A stretch of DNA of 8,275 nucleotides from Bog-877 sp049518775 (GCA_049518775.1 JBEKRL010000081.1:1-8275); one strand, 5' to 3'. Counted from the stretch's first letter, positions 1 through 6,196 are shown. Made by a program: numbers and translations. Notes: generated from the letters alone by a model not told the origin.

Positions 1-1
1 C

Positions 2-79
2 GAGCGAGCGCCGGTGCCTGGGGCCATCCTGGCCTCGGACGGACTGATCCTCCGACTCAGGCCGACCGCTGCAGGCTGA
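2..79 (+). CDS. Possible C-terminal tail of an unidentified gene, cut by the left edge
   Basis: Frame 2 is open from the left edge to a TGA at 77-79 and encodes about 25 residues, ending ASDGLILRLRPTAAG. The alternating hydrophobic pattern (AILASDGLILRLRP) looks like a beta strand, and third positions are mostly G or C, as in the neighbours. That is the only support: no domain can be recognised from so short a piece. If real, the gene runs convergently towards the ppx-CHAD operon. A competing minus-strand frame over the same bases also reads plausibly (see the rejected items), so this is a tentative call. Confidence 0.3.
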   Translation, partial: ERAPVPGAILASDGLILRLRPTAAG

Positions 80-302
80 ACTCCTCCAGAGCGGCGGGCT
101 CCGCCTCGCCAGGATCGTGTGGGGGAGCCCATCCGGTCCCAGCCTTCAGGGCGGGCGCCCCAGCCACCGCCCGGCACCGTCAGGAGCCGCGCCGGGGCCT
201 CAGACTGGGCGCGCTGGGGCCGGCGGCGTGCCCCGGACATGGCCCCGCGAACGCCCCGAGATCGGGCCCCATTCGGCCAGCGGCGGCTCGCCGACCTGGG
301 GC
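80..302. other. Noncoding gap between left-edge tail and CHAD gene
   Basis: About 220 bases with no convincing gene. The open frames here are Pro/Arg/Gly/Ser-rich, as expected of chance frames in GC-rich DNA. Two small inverted repeats stand out. GGCGG-GCT-CCGCC (93-105) lies 14 bases after the TGA at 79. CCCG-AGAT-CGGG (255-266) lies about 37 bases beyond the CHAD stop on the minus strand. Either could end transcription of the convergent units, but neither is followed by a T-tract on the relevant strand, so both are only candidates. Confidence 0.45.
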
Positions 303-1247
303 TCAGCTGAGGCAGGCTGCCCGAGCCGTCGCCCACCACCCACTCTGGTCAAGGCGGGCCAGCTGAGCCTCGGCAGCCTCCTCGGACACCTGCTGCTCCA
401 GCTCGACCCTCACCACCAGACGTCTCAGCGCAGGCCTCAGCTCATGGGGCAGCTGCTGCGAGGATCCCTGCACGAGCTGGCGCAGCTCCTGGAGCACGGT
501 CTGGTGGCCGCGCCCCAGCACTGGTACGAAGAGTTCCAATCGGTAGCGGAGCTTGCGCAGCTCGATCCGCCGCTGGTGCAGCCCAGCCTCCCCCGCTCGC
601 GGTCGGGCCGCCCGCTTGAAGCGCGGGAGCAGCTGCCGCGCCGCCAAATCCCCAGCGCTGGTGGTGCCGGGATGGCCCTCACGTAGCTTCGGCAACCGGG
701 TGAGGCTCTCGAGCTGGCCGAGCACGGGCCCGGTCAGCAGCTGAGCACGGAGCCGGCCGATCTCGCGATCGGCGCTGTCGGCGAGGGCGCGCCGGGCCTC
801 CATCTCCAGTCCTCGCAATCCCGGTCGCACCCGGTCCTCCCGGCGGAGCACCAGCTGGCCGGCGCCGCCCGCCGCGCTGCGGGGGTCGTCGCTCCGATCC
901 CGCCAGACCGCCACCGGGCCCAGGACCTGGTCGAGGAGATCCAGGCGAACCTCTGCGTCGCGCAGCTCCCCCAGCTGCCGCCCGGAGCGGAGCAGCCGGC
1001 GGCTACGCCTGGGGGAGACCACCAGACAGCTGGCGAATCCGCTCCATGCCGCCTCCAGCCTCCGCATCGTCACCCGGGCGTCGTGGACGGCCGTGGCATC
1101 ACCGGGCAGTGGCAGCCGGGCCAGGGCCCAGCGGAGGGCCTCAGCGCGCTCCTCGATGCATCCGGCGGCCAACTCGCAACAGGCGGGGCCGTCAGCCAAA
1201 GAGGGCCGCGAGCTCCGTCCGCGCCTCCGCCACCGCTCCGTCGCCAT
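303..1247 (-). CDS. CHAD-domain protein (polyphosphate-binding family)
   Basis: A stand-alone CHAD (conserved histidine alpha-helical domain) protein of up to 314 residues, with no CYTH domain attached. CHAD domains are helical bundles whose basic His/Arg/Lys residues bind inorganic polyphosphate. Visible hallmarks are the first helix motif VHDARVTMRRL (H55, R58, R62, R63), the LGELRDAEVRLDLL segment, and the second-repeat motif LHQRRIELRKLRYRLELF. No signal peptide or membrane segment is seen, so it is probably cytoplasmic. It is the second gene of an operon behind ppx, whose 3' end it overlaps. Starting at ATG 1247 gives a 56-base overlap and an Arg/Ser-rich N-terminus with no clear ribosome site. 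An in-frame TTG at 1199 would give 298 residues, an 8-base overlap with the ppx stop, and still keep the whole domain. I cannot decide between them. The family is secure; the exact role (polyphosphate granule factor or partner of Ppx) is inferred from the neighbour. Confidence 0.85.
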   Translation of the reverse strand: MATERWRRRGRSSRPSLADGPACCELAAGCIEERAEALRWALARLPLPGDATAVHDARVTMRRLEAAWSGFASCLVVSPRRSRRLLRSGRQLGELRDAEVRLDLLDQVLGPVAVWRDRSDDPRSAAGGAGQLVLRREDRVRPGLRGLEMEARRALADSADREIGRLRAQLLTGPVLGQLESLTRLPKLREGHPGTTSAGDLAARQLLPRFKRAARPRAGEAGLHQRRIELRKLRYRLELFVPVLGRGHQTVLQELRQLVQGSSQQLPHELRPALRRLVVRVELEQQVSEEAAEAQLARLDQSGWWATARAACLS

Positions 1248-2220
1248 CCGGCTCGGGCAGCTGCCACCACGCCTCTCCCCGGCCCAGCAGCGCGGCGATC
1301 ATGCCGTCCCGCAGTCCCCGCTCCGAGCTCCGGATCGTGCGCAGCCGGAGCAGGTCCATCATCTGCGCCAGGATCAGCGCGCCCCCGCGGCAGAGACGCA
1401 CCCTCTCCAGGTCCACGGCAAAGCGCTCCGCGAGATCGGTCACCGGCCGCTCCCGGAAGGTCTCGATCGAGACCTCCACGTCCCTCAGCCGCAGCACCGC
1501 GCCCCTGCGCTTGCCCAGCAGCCGGGGCAGGTTGGTGATGGTGCCCCCGATCCCGAGCGCCACCGGTTGCAGCGAGAGCGGGACCAGGTCGGGGATCAGC
1601 TGGCCCACCCGTCGCTCCATGGCTCGCCACTCCTCCTCAGTGGGAGGGTCGGAGCGAGCCAGGCCCGCGATCGATCCCGAGCCCAAGGGGAGCGAGCTGT
1701 GGCGGCAGAAGCCTCCGGCCAAGCCCCAGATGATCTGAGCGGAAGCCCCGCCGATGTCCAGCACCAGGGTGGCCCGGCCGGGTGAGATGGTCATGGTGGC
1801 GCCGTCGAAGGCGAGCTGAGCCTCCACCCCAGGAGGCAGGATCCGGACCGGCCCCGCCTCCACCGCCGCGGTCAGACGCTCGGCGATCTCGGGGCCGTTG
1901 CTGGCCGAGCGCAGCGCCTGAGTCGCCCCGATGGCGATCGAGGTCGCGCCGGCGCGTCTGGCCGCGTCGACCTGGGCCCGCAGGGTCCGGCTGGCGAACT
2001 CCAACCGCTGCGGTCCGATCGCCCCCACGGCCTGGACGTCGCGCCCCAGTTGAACGAACTCCCGGCGCCGGAGCACGGGAATCGGGAGCCGGTGGGGAGC
2101 GCAGCTGGCCACCAGCAGGTGGATGGTGTTGCTGCCCACGTCAATGGCGGCAAACCGGGGCGCCTTGGTCAACGGCGGACGCCCGCTCCTCGGCCGCCCT
2201 TCATTGCCAGGGCCAGGCAA
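1192..2220 (-). CDS. ppx: Ppx/GppA-family phosphatase (exopolyphosphatase-like)
   Basis: A 342-residue member of the ASKHA-fold Ppx/GppA family, which removes terminal phosphate from polyphosphate or the 5' phosphate of pppGpp. It has the first phosphate motif AIDVGSNTIHLL (D27, S30, N31), the second motif DIGGAS (D155-S160), SLPLGS near 176-181, GIGGTITNL near 223-231 and RGLRDGM near 301-307. The length fits the short form without a C-terminal HD domain. E133 lies 22 residues before D155, the spacing of the catalytic Glu in E. coli Ppx (E121/D143). The position matching E. coli E150 is Gln (Q162), and the usual GGG is GGA, which may alter activity or preference. The TTG start at 2220 is chosen because a perfect GGAGGT lies 5 bases upstream. 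A later TTG at 2172 would trim 16 poorly conserved residues but lacks a well-spaced site. First gene of the minus-strand operon; the CHAD gene downstream supports polyphosphate as substrate. Confidence 0.9.
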   Translation of the reverse strand: MPGPGNEGRPRSGRPPLTKAPRFAAIDVGSNTIHLLVASCAPHRLPIPVLRRREFVQLGRDVQAVGAIGPQRLEFASRTLRAQVDAARRAGATSIAIGATQALRSASNGPEIAERLTAAVEAGPVRILPPGVEAQLAFDGATMTISPGRATLVLDIGGASAQIIWGLAGGFCRHSSLPLGSGSIAGLARSDPPTEEEWRAMERRVGQLIPDLVPLSLQPVALGIGGTITNLPRLLGKRRGAVLRLRDVEVSIETFRERPVTDLAERFAVDLERVRLCRGGALILAQMMDLLRLRTIRSSERGLRDGMIAALLGRGEAWWQLPEPDGDGAVAEARTELAALFG

Positions 2221-2225
2221 AGCAC

Positions 2226-2231
2226 ACCTCC
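2226..2231 (-). promoter_or_regulatory. Shine-Dalgarno site of ppx, decides the TTG start
   Basis: On the minus strand GGAGGT lies 5 bases before the TTG at 2220-2218. This is the best ribosome-binding site in the central region and the reason for preferring this rare start codon. Confidence 0.7.
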
Positions 2232-2244
2232 ATAGTGTGAGCGG

Positions 2245-2272
2245 TTGGGCCGGTCCCGGCCATCCCTATACT
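2245..2272 (+). promoter_or_regulatory. Likely sigma-70-type promoter of the sixA-kinase-phoU-regulator cluster
   Basis: TATACT (2267-2272, five of six matches to TATAAT) is preceded at 16 bases by TTGGGC (2245-2250, only the TTG matches). The start of transcription would fall near 2277-2280, just 5-8 bases before the GTG of the first gene, so the mRNA would be almost leaderless. On the minus strand the same bases read TATAGG (2270-2265), a weaker overlapping -10 for ppx that would give a leader of about 38 bases containing its GGAGGT. No obvious -35 matches this second one. The whole divergent gap is 64 bases, so both operons must share their control region. Confidence 0.5.
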
Positions 2273-2284
2273 TCTGAGATCGGG

Positions 2285-2794
2285 GTGCGAAGTCTCTATC
2301 TCGTCCGCCACGCGATCGCCCAGGAGAGGGACGGTTGGTCGCGCCCGGACTGGCTGCGGCCCCTGAACGAGATGGGCTGGCGCCAAGCGGCGGTCCTCGC
2401 CGATCTGCTGGCGGACGCCGGAATCAGTGCCCACTACAGCAGCCCGGCGATCCGATGCCATGACACCCTGCTCCCCCTGGCCCACGGGCAGGCCCTCTCG
2501 GTGGAGGATGACAGCCGCCTCCTCGAGGGAGGCCCGGTGATGGACCGGACCTCCGCGGAGGGCGAGCTGAGTGGCCTCTTCCGGGTCTACTTCGGCCGTG
2601 GCGCCCGGCGGGTGGCCGTCTGCTGCCACGGCGACTTCATACCTCCCGTCCTGGAGGCGGCCGGGGCCGCACCCGGTTCGCGCTGCCCCAAGGGCGGAGT
2701 CTGGCGGCTCGATCTCCCGGACGACAAGGACAGGGTCACCCAGGCGGTCTACCTGGGCCGGGCTGACCCCGGGGGCGGCTGGGACCAGCGATGA
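2285..2794 (+). CDS. sixA: SixA-like phosphohistidine phosphatase (histidine phosphatase superfamily)
   Basis: A 169-residue branch-1 histidine phosphatase. The catalytic core is visible: the RHA motif in LYLVRHAIA (R8, H9 as phospho-acceptor), SSPAIRCHDT (R57) and the second catalytic His in VCCHGDF (H115). Length and the SSPAxRxxxT signature match SixA, which in E. coli removes phosphate from His of phosphotransfer proteins. GTG 2285 is chosen because the family motif starts four residues later and a promoter lies directly upstream; the open frame reaches further up but into ppx and the promoter. No clear Shine-Dalgarno is present, consistent with a near-leaderless transcript. Its stop overlaps the ATG of the histidine kinase (ATGA), so the two are probably translated together. 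From context I infer that it may dephosphorylate the kinase or a phosphotransfer partner. A small-molecule phosphatase cannot be excluded, because this superfamily is broad. Confidence 0.8.
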   Translation: MRSLYLVRHAIAQERDGWSRPDWLRPLNEMGWRQAAVLADLLADAGISAHYSSPAIRCHDTLLPLAHGQALSVEDDSRLLEGGPVMDRTSAEGELSGLFRVYFGRGARRVAVCCHGDFIPPVLEAAGAAPGSRCPKGGVWRLDLPDDKDRVTQAVYLGRADPGGGWDQR

Positions 2795-3876
2795 CCGCGG
2801 TCGCCCCCACCCACGCGGGAGGAGGCCAGCTGCCGGACGAGCCCGCGGCGGTGCTCGCCTACCTGACCAGCCTGGGCTCCGACGCGGTCCTGATCGTGGA
2901 CTCTGCGCGCACACTGGTCTGGGCCAGCCCCAACGCCGCCTGGCTGCTGGCCCCGCCCCGGCCGTTGGACGGGGCTGAGCCGTCGCCGCCGCTCCCCGGC
3001 TCCCCCCTCAACCAGCTCCTCGACGAGCCGAAGGCCGCCGACCTGGTGTCGCGGGTGCTGGAGACCGGCGCCGTCGCGAGGGCCGAGCTGCGGCACGACC
3101 ACTCGCGAAGGGTGCTGATGGCTGTGGGAGCACCCCTGAGGCCGGCCGGCGGTGGGTTCCAGGTGCTCCTGATCCTGACCGACATCACCCACGAGCAGAG
3201 GCTGAGCGACGCCACCCGAGAGCTCATCTCCAACCTTTCCCACGACCTCCGCACCCCGCTGGCCAGCCTTCGGCTCATGGCCGAGACCCTCATCGGCGAG
3301 GCCCGCGACGACCCCGAGGCGACCAAACTCTTCGCCTCGCGGATCGCCACCGAGGCGGAGCGGCTCCACGGCCTGGTGAGCGGGATCCTCGACCTGAGCC
3401 GGCTGGAGGCAGGGGTGGACCAGGTGCAGATCCAGGTCGTGGAGCTGCGAGCGCTCACCAACAAGGCGGTCGACGGGATGCGGCCCATGGCCAAGCAGCG
3501 GGGCCTGGGGCTCTCGGTGCGGGGCGGGCCTAGCATGGCCCTGGCCGATCCGGCCCGGCTGGAGCGAGCTCTGAGCAACGTGATCGACAACGCCCTCAAG
3601 TTCACCCCGCCCCCGGGCTCGGTGACGGTGACGGTGGCGCCGGCGAGGGGAAACCCGGGGATCTCGGTGAGGGACAACGGGGCAGGCATCCCGGTCAGCC
3701 AGCTGCCCCGCATCTTCGACCGCTTCTACACCGGGGACCGCTCCCGGACGGGCCGGAGCACCGGCCTGGGGCTGACCATTGCCAAGCAGGCGGTGGAACT
3801 TCAGGGGGGGGAAATCGAGGTCAGCAGCACCCCGGGCCAGGGCACCCTGGTGAGGATCGCGCTGCGCCGTCCCTGA
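2791..3876 (+). CDS. Soluble PAS-sensor histidine kinase, PhoR/SenX3-like
   Basis: A 361-residue sensor kinase. Residues about 20-138 look like a PAS domain, from AVLIVDSARTLVWASPNAAW to the closing ILTDITHEQR. The dimerisation/phosphoacceptor helix follows with NLSHDLRTPLASL (phospho-site H151). The ATPase domain has the N box NVIDNALKF (N267), the G1 box DNGAGIP (D295), the F box FDRFY and the G2 box GLGLTI (325-330). There is no hydrophobic stretch long enough for a membrane helix and no HAMP domain, so it is predicted cytosolic, unlike E. coli PhoR or mycobacterial SenX3. It starts on the ATGA overlap with the upstream SixA-like gene and is followed 38 bases later by phoU and then its probable cognate regulator. 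That order points to phosphate signalling, with PhoU relaying the state of a phosphate transporter. The ligand of the PAS domain cannot be told from sequence. Confidence 0.9.
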   Translation: MTAVAPTHAGGGQLPDEPAAVLAYLTSLGSDAVLIVDSARTLVWASPNAAWLLAPPRPLDGAEPSPPLPGSPLNQLLDEPKAADLVSRVLETGAVARAELRHDHSRRVLMAVGAPLRPAGGGFQVLLILTDITHEQRLSDATRELISNLSHDLRTPLASLRLMAETLIGEARDDPEATKLFASRIATEAERLHGLVSGILDLSRLEAGVDQVQIQVVELRALTNKAVDGMRPMAKQRGLGLSVRGGPSMALADPARLERALSNVIDNALKFTPPPGSVTVTVAPARGNPGISVRDNGAGIPVSQLPRIFDRFYTGDRSRTGRSTGLGLTIAKQAVELQGGEIEVSSTPGQGTLVRIALRRP

Positions 3877-3902
3877 GGACAGTGGCGACAATCCGACTCC
3901 AC

Positions 3903-3908
3903 TAGTAT
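3903..3908 (+). promoter_or_regulatory. Possible -10 element before a leaderless phoU
   Basis: TAGTAT (four of six matches to TATAAT) ends 6 bases before the GTG of phoU, and no purine-rich ribosome site lies in between. That is the spacing expected if transcription began at the start codon. I found no matching -35 at normal distance (GACA-like words sit too near or too far), so this is weak. Read-through from the upstream kinase gene is the alternative. Confidence 0.25.
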
Positions 3909-3914
3909 CGCCAT

Positions 3915-4577
3915 GTGGAAGCGCAGGAGACGGCCGAGTTCGACGCCGACCTGGCCGCCCTCAGGGACGGGGTCCGGGTGCTGGGCGAGCTGGTGGCCGA
4001 GGGAGTGGCCAACGCCATGTCCGGCCTCGAGGCCCACGACGGTGAGCGGCTCCGGGCGGTGGTGAGCGGGGACGTCCACCTCAACGAGCGCCACCGCCAG
4101 GAGCGGGAGAGAGGGCTGACGGTGCTCTCCGTCCGGCACCCCACCGGCCCCCAGCTGAACGAGGTCTTCGGGCTCATGCTGATGGCGTCGGAGCTGGAGC
4201 GCATGGGCGACCACGCCAAGAGCTGCGCCCGCTACGCGCTGCCGCTGATCGAGCTCGACTCCCGGCCCCGGCTGGACAGCATCGTGAGAATGGGCAGCTA
4301 CGTCGAGGAACAGGTGCGGGACATCCTGGAGGCGGTCACCGCCGGCGACCACAGCCGGGCCCAGGACATCGCCGCCCGCGACGATCGGATCGACCGCATC
4401 TACCACCGGGTCTTCGAGGACATGGTCGAGATCATGCGCGAGCAGCCGGACTGGGCCTACCCCGCCACCAACCTGATCTTCATCGCCCACAACCTGGAGC
4501 GCATCGCCGACCGGGTCACCAACATCGCCGAGGACGTGGTCTTCCTCAAGACCGGCCATCTGGTCGAGCTGGGATAG
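3915..4577 (+). CDS. phoU: Phosphate-signalling adaptor PhoU
   Basis: A 220-residue PhoU: two similar three-helix halves, each with a metal-binding ExxxD-type signature. In the first half this is ELERMGDHAK (E93, E95, D99, H100); in the second, NLERIADRVTNIAED (N193, E195, D199). Length is normal for the family (about 210-240). PhoU passes information from the Pst phosphate transporter to the PhoR-type kinase and holds the regulon off when phosphate is plentiful. Here it sits between the kinase and the response regulator rather than in a pst operon. The start is GTG 3915; an ATG two bases earlier is in another frame. The stop TAG at 4575-4577 is followed at once by the GTG of the regulator, so the two are surely co-transcribed and probably coupled in translation. 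Confidence 0.95.
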   Translation: MEAQETAEFDADLAALRDGVRVLGELVAEGVANAMSGLEAHDGERLRAVVSGDVHLNERHRQERERGLTVLSVRHPTGPQLNEVFGLMLMASELERMGDHAKSCARYALPLIELDSRPRLDSIVRMGSYVEEQVRDILEAVTAGDHSRAQDIAARDDRIDRIYHRVFEDMVEIMREQPDWAYPATNLIFIAHNLERIADRVTNIAEDVVFLKTGHLVELG

Positions 4578-5318
4578 GTGGCCGAGACCAAGGTCAGCGC
4601 GGGCCGGGGGCGGAGGGTACTTCTCGTCGAGGACGACGAGTCGGTGCGGATGACCCTTCGCTACAACCTCGCCGCCACCAGCTACGTGGTGCTGGAGGCG
4701 GGCACCGGGACCCAGGGGCTGGAGGCCGCCCGCACCAAGTCGCCCGACCTGGTGGTGCTGGACCTGATGCTTCCCGAGCTCACCGGCGAGGAGGTCTGCC
4801 GGATCCTTCGGGAGGAGTCCGACATCCCCATCCTGATGCTGACCGCCAGGGGCTCGGAGCTGGACAAGGTCAAGGGTCTGGCCCTGGGCGCCGACGACTA
4901 CATGACCAAGCCTTTCGGGGTGAAGGAGTTCCTGGCCCGGGTGGAGGCCCTGCTCCGCCGGGCCGAGCGCCCGCCCCGCCCCACTCCGGCCCCGGAGCGA
5001 CTGAAGGTCGGGGAGTTCGTGCTGGATGCCTCCGCGCGCCGGGTCTCGCTGGGCGAGCGCGAGGTCAGGATGAGCCCCCGAGAGTTCGCCCTCCTCCGGT
5101 TCCTCCTCGGCCACCCCGGCAAGGTGCACAGTCGCGACGCGCTGCTCCAGGCCGTCTGGGGGACCGAGTTCAAGGGCGACAGCAAGACCGTGGCCGTGCA
5201 CATCCGCTGGTTGCGGGAGAAGTTCGAGGCCTTCCCCACCATGCCCTTCCGGATCAACACCGTCTTCGGAGTCGGCTACCGGGTCGACCTGGCCCCAGGC
5301 GTGCAGCTCGAGAAGTGA
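4578..5318 (+). CDS. OmpR-class response regulator, PhoB/RegX3-like
   Basis: A 246-residue DNA-binding response regulator. The receiver domain (about 12-128) has the acidic pair D19/D20, phospho-acceptor D62 in VVLDLMLP, T89 in MLTAR and K111 in TKPFG. A proline-rich linker (129-140) joins a winged-helix domain (about 142-240) with MSPREFALLRFLL, the recognition-helix region KTVAVHIRWLREKFE and the closing hairpin TVFGVGYRVD. All key residues are present, so it should be phosphorylated normally, most likely by the kinase encoded two genes upstream. GTG 4578 directly abuts the phoU stop. The ribosome site is weak (GGGA three bases away), which fits coupling. Place and sequence suggest control of phosphate-starvation genes, but the paralogue name (PhoB, PhoP or RegX3) cannot be settled. 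I saw no Pho-box-like direct repeat in the window that I would defend. Confidence 0.93.
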   Translation: MAETKVSAGRGRRVLLVEDDESVRMTLRYNLAATSYVVLEAGTGTQGLEAARTKSPDLVVLDLMLPELTGEEVCRILREESDIPILMLTARGSELDKVKGLALGADDYMTKPFGVKEFLARVEALLRRAERPPRPTPAPERLKVGEFVLDASARRVSLGEREVRMSPREFALLRFLLGHPGKVHSRDALLQAVWGTEFKGDSKTVAVHIRWLREKFEAFPTMPFRINTVFGVGYRVDLAPGVQLEK

Positions 5319-5328
5319 GAAGGCCCGA

Positions 5329-5371
5329 CCCCGCCCTCGGGGCGCCGGCGGTCTGAGTCCCCAGACGGCGC
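5329..5371 (+). terminator. Stem-loops after the response regulator, possible terminator
   Basis: Eleven bases after the regulator stop lies CCCCG-CCCT-CGGGG (5329-5342). Overlapping its last base is a longer structure in which GCGCC (5342-5346) pairs with GGCGC (5367-5371) and GTCTG (5351-5355) with CAGAC (5362-5366), with a four-base bulge (GGCG) on the 5' side. The two hairpins share one base and could nearly stack. No T-tract follows, so intrinsic termination is uncertain. The rest of the gap up to 5514 shows only a weak TAGGGT (5484-5489) that could serve as a -10 for msrA. Confidence 0.4.
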
Positions 5372-5514
5372 TGCGGTCCGCCTCGAGCTGCGGCTGGGCC
5401 CCCCGCGGCGGCCGCCCAGTTCCGGTCGGAGGAGCCGGCCAACATCTGGGCATGCTGTGCCCGCGGCCCGGCGACGTCCGGTGTAGGGTCGAGCCCTGGT
5501 TCAAGAGAGGCGAG

Positions 5515-6180
5515 ATGGTGATGAGACTCTTCGGCGCCAAGACCACGATGCCCGACCCCGACCGAGCGCTGCCCGGCCGCCAGGAGGAACTGAGCGTCAG
5601 CGGCCTCCACACGGTCCTGGGCCACCCGATCAAGCCACCCTTCCCCGAGGGAATGGAGAGGGCCGTCTTCGGCCTGGGCTGCTTCTGGGGCGCGGAGCGT
5701 GACTTCTGGGGGCTGGAGGGGGTTTACACCACCGCCGCCGGGTATGGGGGCGGGCTCACCCCCAACCCCACCTACCAGGAGGTCTGCTCGGGTCGCACCG
5801 GCCACGCCGAGGTGGTGCTGGTGGTATTCGACCCCAACCGGATCTCATACCAGCGGCTGCTGCAAACCTTCTGGGAGAGCCACGACCCCACTCAGGGGAT
5901 GCGCCAGGGGGCCGACGTGGGAACCCAGTATCGCTCCGCCATCTACTGCCTCAACCCGGGGCAGCGGCGGATCGCCGAGGCCTCCCGCGAGCAGTACCAG
6001 CAAGCGCTGCACGCGGCTGGGCTGGGCCAGATCACCACCGAGATCGTGGAGGCCGGGCCCTTCTACTACGCCGAGCAGTACCACCAGCAGTACCTGGACA
6101 AGAACCAGGGCGGCTACTGCGGTGTGGGCGGGACCGGGGTCAGCTGCCCGGTCGGCCTGCTCGGCGGCGAGGCCCGCTGA
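5515..6180 (+). CDS. msrA: Peptide-methionine (S)-S-oxide reductase MsrA
   Basis: A 221-residue MsrA, which reduces methionine S-sulfoxide in proteins and as free amino acid, using thioredoxin to recycle. The catalytic motif GCFWG is at 55-59 (nucleophile C56). AAGYGGG, NPTYQEVCSGRTGHAE, HDPTQGMRQGADVGTQYRS and the resolving cysteines C202 (GYCG) and C211 (SCP) follow. This three-cysteine layout and the N-terminal extension with ALPGR resemble the E. coli enzyme (212 residues). Start: ATG 5515 has AGAGG four bases before it; ATG 5521 is almost as good and matches where the homologous N-terminus begins. An upstream in-frame ATG at 5452 would add 21 residues unlike the family and is not preferred. 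It stands alone, with noncoding gaps on both sides, as a repair gene for oxidised proteins. Confidence 0.95.
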   Translation: MVMRLFGAKTTMPDPDRALPGRQEELSVSGLHTVLGHPIKPPFPEGMERAVFGLGCFWGAERDFWGLEGVYTTAAGYGGGLTPNPTYQEVCSGRTGHAEVVLVVFDPNRISYQRLLQTFWESHDPTQGMRQGADVGTQYRSAIYCLNPGQRRIAEASREQYQQALHAAGLGQITTEIVEAGPFYYAEQYHQQYLDKNQGGYCGVGGTGVSCPVGLLGGEAR

Positions 6181-6196
6181 CCTCCGCCTGGGAAGG

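Noticed and set aside
57..167. Short minus-strand frame (about 36 codons from a GTG) ending EEFSLQRSA
   Set aside because: It reads plausibly at its end but is short, has no ribosome site, has a stop shortly upstream, and overlaps the equally plausible plus-strand tail ending at 79. Not enough to call a gene.
1..240. Minus-strand frame open from ATG at 240 to the left edge
   Set aside because: About 80 codons without a stop, but it is Arg/Pro/Gly/Ser-rich with no pattern of a folded protein, as expected for a chance frame in GC-rich DNA.
117..686. Long plus-strand frame antisense to the CHAD gene
   Set aside because: Low-complexity Pro/Arg/Ser/Gly composition in its first part, and the rest is the mirror of the CHAD coding frame. 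CHAD motifs on the other strand are clear.
2221..2284. Pho box (direct repeats) for self-regulation of the two-component system
   Set aside because: No convincing pair of repeated 7-11 base half-sites at helical spacing could be found by eye; the -35 region is GC-rich without repeat structure.
3801..5633. 610-codon minus-strand open frame across phoU, the regulator and part of msrA
   Set aside because: It runs antisense to three well-recognised genes with conserved motifs and has Gly/Leu/Val/Asp-rich mirror composition. Long antisense frames are common at this GC content.
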